A stretch of DNA of 64,000 bases, from the NCBI RefSeq assembly GCF_000149955.1, contig NC_030989.1:3726505-3790504 (forward strand), given 5' to 3'. The position numbers were made by a program, and so were the translations under genes. The notes under the pieces are model-generated. The model worked only from the letters and a program-made list of their open reading frames with translations. It made no database searches and was not told where the DNA came from. The DNA comes from Fusarium oxysporum f. sp. lycopersici 4287 (lineage: Eukaryota; Ascomycota; Sordariomycetes; Hypocreales; Nectriaceae). This document shows, piece after piece, positions 23,918 through 35,563 of this stretch; the stretch's first letter is position 1, and every line of letters starts with the position of its first letter.

Positions 23918-26171
23918 GGAGAAGGCGCGTTAAGACTCGCCGCGAGCCTGAACCGAGGGGAGACAGAAATGAATATCGAGAGATGTTTACTGTCCAAGAG
24001 TCGAGGAGGATCGCGGCGATCTTTAGGTTGATTGGGGACAACTTCGGTAAAACGAGGTCAGACCAAGGCTGAGGTCAAGGTCGAGGTTAGAGGTGGAAGC
24101 TAAGATTAAAGATCAAGGACGAACGAGCCAACGACGCTTGCAATATTCGCTTGGCTAGGACGGACAGGTTCGGTAGGTAGAGCACCACGAGAGAAACCCA
24201 GCAGGGGTTTTATTTTAGTGAGGGTCGGTGAAGGCGCGATTGGAGATTTCGTAACAGCAGAAGACCCGTTTGCGACAAGATGCAACCGGGGGTTGTGGTG
24301 GTTTGACCACTTTCTAGACTCTCCAACATGGATCCAATGCGAGGTAGCGAACGAATATTCGTCCAAGCTTTCGCAACGACGAATACAATTAAAGAGAAAC
24401 AGCGAGAACGACAGTGGCTGCAGCTAATTTTGAATTATTAGCGAACGAACAATTTGATTGAAAGCAACATGAATGTTCACAATAAGTTAAGGTAGGTAGG
24501 TAAGTACAGAGTACTATGCCGCATGCCGATTCCCAGTCCCTTCTGAACCCAATGAATGTGGGTGGGAAATTGGATGGATGTCGATGGCTTCTCCCACTCA
24601 TCAGCCGAGTCGGAACCACTAAAACGTTGTGTGTCCCCTTTTTTTCCCCTTCCATGGAGGGTTGGCTTTTAAGCGCCACACATTTGGAGAAGCCTGCGCC
24701 ATTAGCGGGAGAAACCCCAACAAGAAGCCATGGATGGAAATTGACAGGGAATTGGTCATCAATCACCTCGTCGTCTTGTCACTCACTGCCTCGTGGCAGG
24801 GATTTCCTGCAGGCATTTAATTACAGGCTCGTCAAACGTTTTCTGAAGGATCATTTGTGAAGCCAAGCTAGTATATCTACGGATACGGCTGCTCGTGTTT
24901 TGAAATTATTATTTTTACAGCCGGTTACTACTGAGTCTGATGGGCAAAAATCATTATATCTCGACCAGCCTTTCGATTAATGCTCATAAATGGACTTGGA
25001 TAGCGTCACAGTCACTTCATCCACCCTTTGCGCTGAGAGGCTGCTTGGCCTTCAAGATAAGAGCCAACTGCGTCACTCCAAATGCACGACAGTTCACAAA
25101 GTTCCCTAGCTCCGCAGCCTACCGCCAACGCCTTGTCCTCTTTAGTCCGGCGTTAGGCTGCAAGTAGTGCCTCACCAAGCCCGTCTTCCGTCTTGGCCAG
25201 TGATAGCTTCCTTGGACTCGGACCAAAGCTTGGAAAAATAAACTTGACATGTCTTGCCCATCGAAACTGGGACGGAGAATCGGTACGTGCGGGTTCTTGT
25301 TCGTGGAGCCGCATCTTAAGTGGTTTTTATAGTACCTAAGGTAACGTAACTAAGCCTTCTCCGTCTGGACTCAGTAGCTCCACAACCTATGTCTTGTAAG
25401 TTACAGATAAACGCTTAGTTGACTGTCAATATCGGAAGGCTGGGAACACAATTCTTATCTCCTTGCGTCATTGCTATCGAAACCGAAAGCCTCAAGGCGC
25501 AACTCAGGCGAGGCTGTCTGATGCAGGCAGATCCAAGACCAGGAGACCTCAATCCAAAGTCCCCTATCGTTGTCCTTTATCTTCTTTCTGATAGCGCGAG
25601 TCTCACTATAAGTACGGAACTACAAATTCATAGCTGTATTTCGTATCTTTGTTCCTGAATCAGTCTGAAGCTATCTCGGAGCGGGATTTTGGAAATGCAG
25701 TGTCACCCTCTCCCTGCAGGCACATGACGAAAAAGAAATCTCATAGGTCGAAGCTTCCGTCTGACACAAAATCGTCTCGTTGAGTGCATCTAGGTATTTG
25801 GTCCTGTTTATAGCATAGCTAGGTACCTTAGATGAACTCACGGGATTGGCAACCCGTTATAGGCATATGTGATAACTGAGGGAGCATCTTTCCATGAGCG
25901 GTTAGGTGGGTCCTCCATCCATGTAAGAGCTTCATCCGACTTGTATTCATTCACATAGCACCTCATGATGAAAGATAGACGGAGCAGATGAGTACTTGAG
26001 TCTGATTTCAATTTTTTATCTGCATATCTACAAAAGAAAAGAAAGCTACGGTCTTGTCACAGCCTTCAAATGGTGCCGCAATCATAATCGCATTGAGGTC
26101 TCATCGCCCTTGGCTACGTTGTTGGTATCGTGTTCGAGGTCCTGCGTGAACCTCTGTATAAAAAGGTCCAC
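23918..26171. other. Intergenic bst1/pms1 (divergent)
   Basis: A 2.25 kb region between two divergent start codons. It has TACCTA-type short repeats around 24,490-24,510 and 25,800-25,830. Open frames up to 125 codons look non-coding. A CCGAGG hexamer at 23953-23958 lies in the bst1 leader and is probably chance. No gene is supported. Confidence 0.45.
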
Positions 26172-29100
26172 ATGGCAACTATAAAACAGATCGATGGACG
26201 CACGGTACATGACATATTCACAATCGCTCATATCATTATACTAACTTTCCCAGGTTCATCAGATCCAGTCCGGCCAGGTTATAGTCGACCTTTGCTCTGT
26301 TGTCAAAGAACTGGTTGAGAACAGCATCGATGCTGGGGCAACAAGCATAGGTAGGCATCCGATCGTTCCGATTGAACAATCCGTCGGCAGCAATAACTGG
26401 AGTATTCTGACTGACCTTCTAACAGATGTTCGTTTCAAAAACCAAGGACTTGATCTCATCGAGGTGGCTGATAATGGGTCTGGTATCGCCCCTGCCAACT
26501 ATCCATCAGTGGCTCTCAAGCACCATACGTCAAAGCTCTCTTCATACTCGGATATAGCTACGTTAGAGACATTTGGTTTCCGGGGTGAAGCATTAGCCTC
26601 ATTGTGTGCTTTGTCAATTGTGAGCATCACGACTTGCCAGCAGGGCGAAGCTCCTAAGGGGACCAAGCTCAGCTTCGAGCCATCAGGAGCCCTCAAAGGA
26701 ACTGCAGTTGTGGCAGCTTCAAAAGGCACAACCGTTTCAGTTGAGCGTCTCTTCCACAACTTGCCTGTTCGTCGGCGTGAGCTTGAGCGAAACATAAAGC
26801 GAGAGTGGAATAAGGTCATCGCCCTCCTTGGACAATACGCTTGTATTCAAACCAGTCTCAAATTCTCCGTGTCTCAGCAACCTACCAAAGGGAAAAGGAT
26901 TCACTTATTTTCGACCAAGGGTAATCCGACGACAAGAGAAAACATCATCAATATCTTTGGTGCAAAGACGATGACGGTCCTTGTACCCCTCGATTTGACT
27001 CTAGAAATGCATCCTTCCACAGGCGGTCCAGCTTTGCAAATTGACCAAAAACATAAATCAAGCTCTAGGGATGTCCGTGTCGTGGGGCATGTTTCCCGGC
27101 CTTCTCATGGTGATGGACGCCAAACTCCAGATCGCCAGATGTTCTTTGTGAATGGGAGGCCATGTGGCTTGCCCCAATTCGCAAAGGCATTTAACGAGGT
27201 TTACAAGGCTTACAACAGCTCACAAGCTCCTTTTATTCTAGCGGATATTCAGCTCGATACCCATATGTACGACGTCAATGTTAGTCCAGACAAGAGGAGT
27301 ATATTGTTGCATGATCAAAACCAACTGCTCGATAACCTACGCACTTCCCTGACAGCCCTTTTCGACTCGCAAGACTACTCAGTTCCGACCTCTCAGCTTT
27401 TGCCCTTTAAGAACCGCACTGAGAAGCAGTCAACCACTAACACGCCCTTCAAGCCATTATCGATCACTCCTCAGAAGCCCCTGGATGATTCCCAGCCTGA
27501 AGTCGAATCAGATGAAGACAGTGACGAGAGCAGCCCCGTTGCCAAGGTGCCACTTGGCGCCGTAAGGAGGGTTGGCGGGTCAAAATCATTAGAGAAAAAC
27601 ATTAGTAGTCAACATCTGATCAGTGGATGGGTAGAGAGGGGGTCAACGTCGCGGCCAAAAGACCGAGGCACCACAGCATCAACTTTCGCACAGAATCAAA
27701 GTCCATCCGTACGTCCTTCTACGAGGCGAGAAGAGCCGAGTCTCTTTATCGGGAGTCCCTCGCTCTCTTCAGACAGTGATGAAAATGATGCTGGGAAGCC
27801 ACTCCCTGTGCGGGATTTCAACAAGCAACTGAAGGTAAACAGTGTCACGAAGACTGGCTCTTCTCCCACCAAGAAGAAGTCATCAGAATTGCTTGAGAAT
27901 GAACCCCAGATTCCTGCTACGAAACCACTGAGGCGTGGACAGGGCGGGAGCTCACACACTAGCCCAGTGAAAACGCCACGGGAAAAGGCAACATCAGAGG
28001 CCGCTACGATAGTCATTGGTAACGAGATCATACAGGATGCTGCGAGTACTCCTGATCGCCATGCGGATAATGTGGCTGTTTCTGAGGATGAAATGGAGGT
28101 TGACAATCCAAAGCCGTCTTTCGGAAGCCGCTTGACACAGATATACGCAGCTGGCAGCGGCGCGACAAATAGGAAGATATCTTTTCGTAAGGAGCAAGCG
28201 GGCGAGGGTTCTGATGGTGGGGAAATCTCCGATTCTGAAGGCACAGATACAAACACCGACAGTGACACATTCAACGCGAACAAGGATGGGAAAGCTGTCA
28301 GTGAACCAGCTATTCCGGTCGCTGGGAGCGATAGACCAGGCAAGCAGACGGAAACAAATGACTTGTCTGATATTACGCCCTTCACATTTGCGGAGGAACC
28401 TGCCACAACTGATCATAAGACTCAATCTCTCAAGTCTAGTGTACGGAAGAAAGAGTCTACAGCCCAACTACTACAACACCTACGAACGGACGAGAGTCTC
28501 ATAAAGCTGGGGCTGGACTCATGGAGGAACAGCCTCAGTCCAAGTCAAGACTCTACGACTGTCGATGATGAAGTGACAGATCTTGCGGCAGCCAATGCGG
28601 AAGAGAAATTGTCACTTACTATAGCTCGCAAGGACTTTCTAAAAATGAAGATAGTTGGGCAATTCAACATGGGTTTCATCATCGCAACACGTCCTGCGAG
28701 CACCGGGTCGGAGGAAGACCTGGAGGTAGCTCAGAAGAATGAGTTGTTTATCATTGACCAACATGCGACAGACGAGAAGTATAACTTTGAGAGGTTGCAA
28801 GAGATTCAGACAGTACAGTCTCAACGACTAGTCCACCCGAAAAGGCTAGAGCTGACAGCACTGGAAGAAGAAATTGTGTTACAAAATATCCCTGCCATTG
28901 AGGCTAACGGGTTCAAGGTCCATGTCGACATGACTGGAGATGAACCCGTGGGCTCAAGGTGTGAAGTGCTGGCGCTTCCCATGAGTCGTGAGGTGACCTT
29001 TTCGATCACTGACCTTGAAGAGCTAATAGCATTGCTTGGTGAGGAATCGTCCGAGTCGAAACATATACCCCGTCCCTCCAAAGTGAGGAAGATGTTTGCA

Positions 29101-29328
29101 TCGAGGGCATGTCGCAGCAGCGTCATGATTGGGAAGGCTTTGACGCATGGGCAAATGGAGACGCTTGTGCGGCATATGGCAGAGTTGGACAAGCCTTGGA
29201 ACTGCCCGCATGGCCGTCCAACAATGAGGCATCTTTGTCAATTGGACTCGTGGGATGCGAAGGGGTGGAGGGACGACAACTTACAGGGTCCATCGGTATC
29301 TTGGCGAGCGTACTTGAATGGCGAATAG
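26172..29328 (+). CDS. pms1: DNA mismatch repair endonuclease Pms1 (MutL-alpha subunit, PMS2 type)
   Basis: Pms1 pairs with Mlh1 and nicks DNA during mismatch repair. Exons 26172-26204 (11 codons), 26254-26350 and 26426-29328 give 1010 residues. The GHKL ATPase N-domain is complete: KELVENSIDAGA (catalytic Glu30, Asn34), ADNGSGI and TFGFRGEALASL. A long disordered, Ser/Asp-rich linker of about 400 residues follows. The C-terminal endonuclease domain keeps its metal-site motifs: DQHATDEKYNFE, then FASRACRSSVMIG, and CPHGRPTMRHL near the end. The enzyme therefore appears fully active. Intron 1 has a clean CTAAC branch site and CAG acceptor. It is longer than yeast Pms1 mainly through the linker. 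Confidence 0.96.
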
Positions 29329-29527
29329 TACTGTTCAGTAGCGGTCAGATGTGGGAGAAATTCATGATTTGAGACTTTTGTATTATCAAACACCAAAACT
29401 ACCTAATAAACTACATATCCGGATATCTTGCCATGTCCCCAAACCTTATCCTTGCCAAACATTCGAACTTTGACGCATCCTGCATTAAAAATCATGAACA
29501 AACACTCAAACACATATTCCCGTAGTC

Positions 29528-31411
29528 TCATCTCCTTACCGCGAGGGGGTTACGCCCATCAAGAAAAGAATACCGGTTCCCTGCTGCTCGGCCTTCTTCT
29601 ACCATCTTACCACTAACATTACGTCGTCCATATGCCGTAGAAGTGTTCTGACTGTAATCATTACCTGTGGAGACCTTGCGATTGTCGCTGCCAATCATAA
29701 TAGGGGGAGTTGCACTCTGAAGTTCTCCATATGATCTCGCATAAAACTCAGACTCTGGTTGAATAGAGCTCTGACGGTTGCGGGGAGCCAAAGCTGGCTT
29801 CTCATCAGCGATATCCCTGCTCGCACTGACACGTCTCGCGTTTGTGCTGATATCGGTCAATGAGTTCTTGAACGGGAAGAAGGGTGTCTTGGCGCGAGGA
29901 GGGGATTTGCGTTCTTGCTGTGCAGCAGGGGGGTTCAGGCGAAGGGGATGAGGACGAAGCTCATCACCATTAACGCCAAGGTCGTAAGATGGGTTGTTTT
30001 CATCACCATATTCGGAATCAGAATCGTCATGAGCGTATCGTTGAGCCAATGCCTCATATGACTTGTTCTCGCGGTTTGCAGCACTTGTCTTTGCCGCTTC
30101 CATTTCACGGTTTCGTTGATTCGTTCGAGAGATGAGTGAGTCGGTAGGCATCCAGGTCTCTGTGAATCTAGCCGGGCGAGGTTGACTATGCCTGTTGTAG
30201 CTGCTAGATGGGCGAGATCCTGCCTGGTCGTCGAGGGGAATCTCGCTATAGGCATCGTGGTAAATTGAACGGGTAGCAGTAGTTCGTGTGGTGGCCCTTG
30301 AAGCAGCCGAATCGCGACGCTCACGACGAGGGCTTCCAGGGCCTCTCTGGTACTGTGGAGGTGGCGGGAACTTGGTGCGGGAGTCTCGAGTTCCAATTGT
30401 CGTGCTCGATCCGTTGCGGGTATGGGTGAAAGGAATGGCGCGCGGTGCTTCAATGCCGTCATGAATACCTTCTTGAGGCACGAGAGATTCCCGGCGAGCG
30501 CTTCGGGGCGTCGACAGGCGGGCATCACTGTCCATGGTGCTAGCAGTCATCACCGACGACTTGTTCCTCTTGTGCATTGGTCGAGCAGTCAAGTGACTCT
30601 CGAGAGGGTTCATATCAGGAGGCATCAGGCTGATCTTGCGGAACATGAAGCCCAGCCAACCAGCAATCGCTAAGCTGATGAGATGAAGACCACCGGCTGC
30701 AACGAAGGTGTAGAAAAGAACAGGCTTGAAGGTATTCATGAGCGACTGGTCCGAGAGGCGGGTGATCCAGGCTTCACTCTTGGTGCGCACTGATAGGGCA
30801 CCAAAGGCGTAGAGAGGGGCGACACCAAGGTCGGTGACGCCGCAAAAGAGCTGATAGGATGCAGAAGATGCAGGCGATCGTCCTGCGGCGTCACGGGAGA
30901 GATGGTAGATTCCGTAGATGCAGTGTAATATCACGACGCCAGGCTACATCATGAGTCAGTTACAGCTTGCAAACATTGTGAGAGGGTAGGTTCTTACGGT
31001 AATTCTCATAACCCAGCCCTCCAGACTGGGCACCTTGTCAATCAGGATCATCAGCGCAAGTAGTCCAAGAGCTGATACCAGCTGCAATACGCGCAGCCCG
31101 GACTGAACATGACGGAGCCATTTGATGAATCTCTTACTGCGCGGGCTCATAGAAGCATACTCGTTAGTCCTATAGGTAAGAACCTTGTGCATACTGAGGA
31201 ATAGTTAGCATTGAGATCCGGCGCTGAGACAATGCCATAGCACTCACTCAGGATGTCTGTTGAAAGACACAAGCGGTCCATCGGGCTTCTTTCGCTGCTT
31301 GGGAGGTTCCCAGCTTGCTCTTGTGACAGCCTTGGGATCAAACTTGGGCTCCGGGAAGCGCGAGTCGCTGTGGACGGCGCTGTAAAGGAAAGGCGCTTGC
31401 GACGGAGCCAT
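29528..31411 (-). CDS. Fungal four-span membrane protein of unknown function
   Basis: Exons 31248-31411, 30998-31193 and 29528-30943 give 591 residues starting MAPSQAPFLYSAVHSDS. Seen directly: a hydrophilic N-terminus of about 85 residues, then LRVLQLVSALGLLALMILID, VVILHCIYGIYHL, a loop with GVTDLGVAPLYAFGAL, and PVLFYTFVAAGGLHLISLAI, so about four hydrophobic spans in the first 260 residues. The last 330 residues are Ser/Arg/Pro-rich and probably disordered and cytosolic. I recognise the type as a conserved ascomycete membrane protein without known function, possibly plasma-membrane or eisosome associated; that is a guess. The gene converges on pms1 with about 200 bp between stop codons. 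Confidence 0.8.
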
Positions 31412-31841
31412 GTCTGTAGTCGCAGCGCGATGCGCTTGAAGTTGCGCGATAGTAAATTGTTGGCTGTATTGTGCGCCTCGTGCTGGAATGAAGACAATAA
31501 GATATGAGCGGGGAATGAACGTTTGTTAAATCACGCACGACAGGCGAGTGGTTATAATGGGATTGTTATCCGAGAAACTGGGGAGCCGAGAGAGGGTCTT
31601 GGATTTGGGGTTGAGAACAATGGTGTCGTATGTCTCTGACGAAACTTGTGTACATGGGGCGGGCCGCGTTGGCACAGCAACGTGACGTCTGCCGCATTCT
31701 GCAAGCCGACGCCGCATCGGAGGTCGGACCCTGGCCAAGACCGGTCGGTGATAGACCCGTTATTCCTTGAATGGATAAAGAGTCACTTCTCAGTCGTTCT
31801 CTGACCAAGGTACAACATCGAAACATCATCACCAGCCGTGA
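31412..31841. other. Divergent promoter region
   Basis: 430 bp between the membrane protein gene and arh1, both transcribed outward. No other feature is recognised. Confidence 0.45.
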
Positions 31842-33509
31842 ATGATGATGTGCTCAATAGCACGGCGCTTCCGTCGCCTCGATACAGTGCCTCGGGTTTC
31901 TAGTGTAATTTCTGGTCGATGTTTCTCCTCTGCGCTTCAGCAAAGTTCTCGATCTCCGGATGCGCCATTTCGCATGGCAGTAGTAGGATCTGGACCGGCC
32001 GGGTTCTATACTGCCTACCGAGTAATGGGGAAAGTGCCAGGAGTGAAAGTGGATATGTATGAGAGTCTTCCCGTACCGTTCGGTTTGGTTCGTCATGGCG
32101 TTGCTCCAGATCATCCAGAGGTCAAGGTTGGTTACCCTATAGAACAACTAGTAGACTAGAATACTCACATAACAATAGAATTGCCAAGATAAATTTGATG
32201 AAATTGCATCACAGCCCAATTTCACATTCATTGGTAATGTTTCAATTGGTCATCCTGGCAACTCTTCGAAGCATTGCACAATAGAGTTGCATAACCTCAT
32301 GCAGCACTATGATGCTGTTCTTTTCGCATATGGAGCATCCGAAGACAAAAAACTCGGTATCCCGGGCGAATCGACCCTCAGCGGTATTCACTCAGCGCGT
32401 GAAGTTGTAGGATGGTACAACGGTCTGCCTGGATGTTCAGGCTTAGACCTGGACCTCTCACAAGCCGAGGAAGCTGTGGTCATCGGCCAAGGAAACGTTG
32501 CTCTCGATGTTGCACGGATGCTTTTGGAAGACATTGACGTTCTCAGAAAAACAGATATTACAGAGAAGGCGCTTGAGACGCTGTCCAAAAGCAGGGTTAA
32601 GAGAGTCCATGTAGTAGGAAGAAGAGGGCCGATGCAGGTAGGTCTCACTATTGATGGCTTAATTATCACAGCTCTGACAGATGCCAGGCTTCATTCACCA
32701 TCAAAGAGGTGCGGGAACTCATGAAACTAAGAGACGTAGGGTTTTTACCCTTCAATCGATCACTCGTTCCCGAGGATCTGAAGTCTTTGCCACGTGCCTC
32801 AAAACGACTCATGGAAGTGCTGGTGAAGGGCTCATCAACCCCCCACGAGACAGCTTCCAAGTCATGGTCTTTGGATAGCTGTTTCTCACCAAAGCATTTT
32901 CTTGGAAACCAGGATGCACCCTCCAAGGTGGCAAGTACTGAATTCGACATTACAGAACTCGCAGCACCATTTGACCCCAAGTCATCTGTCAAAGCCACTG
33001 GCAAGACCACTATCCTGCCATCTGATGTTGTCTTCCGCTCGGTTGGATACAAATCCGTAGCTCTGCCTGGGTTTGCTGAAATCGGTATTCAATTTGACGA
33101 TCGTCGCGGCGTTGTCGACAACGATGGCCTTGGTAGAGTGACGAGGATGGTTTCTGATACGCATGCTGGAGGTGCTCACAATGAGAGGGTCCCCGGAGTA
33201 TACTGCGCCGGTTGGGTCAAGAACGGTCCGACCGGAGTGATCGCATCTACTATGCAGGACGCCTTCACGACGGGTGATGCGATTGTTCACGACTGGCTAT
33301 CAGGCGGTCGCTTTCTCAACGCTTCAAATCATGACAGTGTGACAGGGTGGGAGGGCCTGAGACACGATGCTGGGCCATCAACATGTCGAGCCGTTGCGTG
33401 GGACGACTGGAGGCAGATTGACCGCGCAGAACGAGAGCGTGGGCAAAAGAATGGAAAAGAGAGAGAAAAGTTCACGAGCACGGATGAAATGTTGACTGTC
33501 CTGGAATGA
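31842..33509 (+). CDS. ARH1: Mitochondrial NADPH:adrenodoxin oxidoreductase
   Basis: Arh1 passes electrons from NADPH to mitochondrial ferredoxin for Fe-S cluster and haem A synthesis. Exons 31842-32126, 32179-32637 and 32688-33509 give 521 residues. The N-terminus is a basic, Ser-rich presequence (MMMCSIARRFRRLDTV) typical of matrix import. The FAD site MAVVGSGPAGFYTAYRVM and the family loop FGLVRHGVAPDHPEVK are present. The NADPH site is AVVIGQGNVALDVARML with VVGRRGPMQ. The C-terminal half has GYKSVALPG and the conserved YCAGWVKNGPTGVIASTMQDA. Three ATG codons in tandem (31842-31850) leave the exact start open. Its 3' end lies 72 bp from that of ETF alpha. Confidence 0.95.
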
Positions 33510-33581
33510 TACCAGAGACGGGCACTTTAACTGTTTGTATATTACATCACTCTGTACTTCGCACCCTGTACATCTAGATGC

Positions 33582-34683
33582 TTAGGAGCTCTTGACCTTC
33601 TCAGTCAGCTCAGGTACCTTTTCGAATAAGTCACCAACCAGACCGACATCGGCAACCTGGAAGATGGGAGCATCGGGATCCTTGTTAATCGCAGCAATGA
33701 CCTTACTATCCTTCATACCTGCAAGATGCTGAATCGCACCCGAGATGCCCACGGCCATGTACAACTGAGGAGCAACAACCTTGCCTGTTTGACCCACCTG
33801 CAGACTGTTATCGGCATAGCCACTGTCAACAGCAGCACGAGAAGCACCGACAGCAGCACCAAGGGCATCAGCGAGGGGAAGCATGACCTTGTCGAACTCC
33901 TCCTTGGACTTGAGACCACGCCCTCCGGACACGACGCGGCTTGCAGTCGAAAGATCAGGACGGTCTGACTTGGCCAAATCTTCCGACACCCACTCAGTAG
34001 GTGACTCGGGCTTGGAGTCAACTCCATCCTCGACGGTGGCGGAACCTCCCTCTAGGGGACCAGCAGCGAAGGCAGTTCCTCGAATAGTGATGACCTTGAC
34101 AGAGTCTGAAGACTCAACGGTGGCGATCGCATTACCGGCGTAGATGGGACGGACGAATGTGTTCTCGTTCTCAATTGCTGTGATATCTGAGATCTGCTGC
34201 GAATCGAGCAGAGCGGCCACTCGAGGCATGACACTCTTGCCGAATGCAGTGTGGCCTGCGATGACGTGTGTGTAACCGCCTTTCTTGATATTCTCAACCA
34301 AGAGGGGAGCATAGCTCTCGGGGAGACCCTTGATGGAGAGTCAGTGTTGCGCGCGTGTAATTGGGTTCATGGACCTTTCCACCAACCTTCTCATATGCAC
34401 TGTTATCGACAGCAATAATCTTTTCGACGCCCTCAGCTTTGGCAATCTCCTCAGCCACAGGCTTGATGTTGTTGCCAGCGATAAAGCCGTGTACTGGTCC
34501 ACCCAACTTCTTCGCAGCTGTGAAGGCGCTCAACGAGCTGTGGTTGAGTACACCATCCTTCTGTTCGAGGATTGCCAATGTGGATTGCAGGCGCTGCCGT
34601 TGTGCGCCGAGGCTGTAGGCGTGCGCGCGCGCCATGAGGCCAGTGGCCCTCTGTGCCAGCACTCGTTTCGCGGTCGGAAGCAT
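33582..34683 (-). CDS. ETFA: Electron transfer flavoprotein alpha subunit
   Basis: The alpha subunit of the mitochondrial ETF heterodimer accepts electrons from acyl-CoA dehydrogenases in beta-oxidation and amino-acid breakdown. Exons 34387-34683 and 33582-34328 give 347 residues from [15 protein letters not shown], a basic presequence. The N-domain has [19 protein letters not shown]; the C-terminal FAD domain has [34 protein letters not shown] and [20 protein letters not shown], ending in the [14 protein letters not shown] helix. An in-frame ATG at 34740 would add 19 residues lacking presequence character. One CCGAGG (34792-34797) lies about 110 bp upstream of the start codon. Confidence 0.95.
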
Positions 34684-35563
34684 CGTGAGGGTGTGATTGA
34701 TTTGTGGTGATGGCAATTCAACTGCCCTCTCCAGGTCCAAGAGTGAGTGATGTAGGTGAGGTAGGTTAAGTCGGCGACGGTTGTTAACGGCCCGAGGTCG
34801 AGGCCGCTTGCTCTACCGCCGCCATCGGCCAGACCGGGAACCGACGGCATGTGGACTAAAATGCCGAATCGGCTCAAGTGATATCCATTCACATGACAGC
34901 TTGAGTATCATAAAACAGCTACATTGAGCTGTCTCCAAACTTAAGGAGATATTTGGGTCTCTATATATTATGCTTTATTCTGTTGATCTGAGACTAAGTT
35001 TGTCCTACTGCGTAGGTATCATGGTATCGTAACGATAACCGCTAAAGGCTGGATCTCAGTCTGCATCTAAATGTTTGAGAACTGCGTTGACAAGCTCACG
35101 ACTAAACCAATTGACGAGTACAATCTCATCGGGAAACCTGAAACAGCACATATAGAAAACAGTTGTAGCCTATATAAACAGAAAGCATCTGAACTATCAA
35201 TCGTTGGCATCTGGATCTCGTTAATAGATTAGCTACTACGGAGCGGGTCAGTGCACAATGCTTAGCTAACACTGATACCACGTGATGCAGCTCGTTCCCC
35301 CTGGAACTGCGCGTCCAAATGTCACGAAGCTGAGGCCAGTCACTTCGCGCCAAAATTTCTCCAAGACGCGACCCATTTCATCGCCAGACTCCATCAACAT
35401 CACGACGCTAGCGACATCGAATTCCCGACGACGTACGAACAATCATCTCTCTGATTCGTGATAATTCTGTTCGCCAAATATCGCACAATAATCTGATTGT
35501 GCGCGCTCGATTGATTCGCCGTCCTGAACTACCGTTCGCGGTCTGATCGCGGTAACCATAAAG
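34684..35563. other. Divergent promoter region ETFA/RSC8
   Basis: 880 bp. It contains one CCTCGG-type hexamer (CCGAGG, 34792-34797) near ETFA. No other gene is recognised; the block around 34,900-35,250 is AT-rich. Confidence 0.45.

Noticed and set aside
27696..28406. 236-codon open frame antisense to pms1
   Set aside because: It lies opposite the low-complexity linker of pms1; its Ser/Leu/Phe-rich composition is the mirror of that linker and it has no domain.
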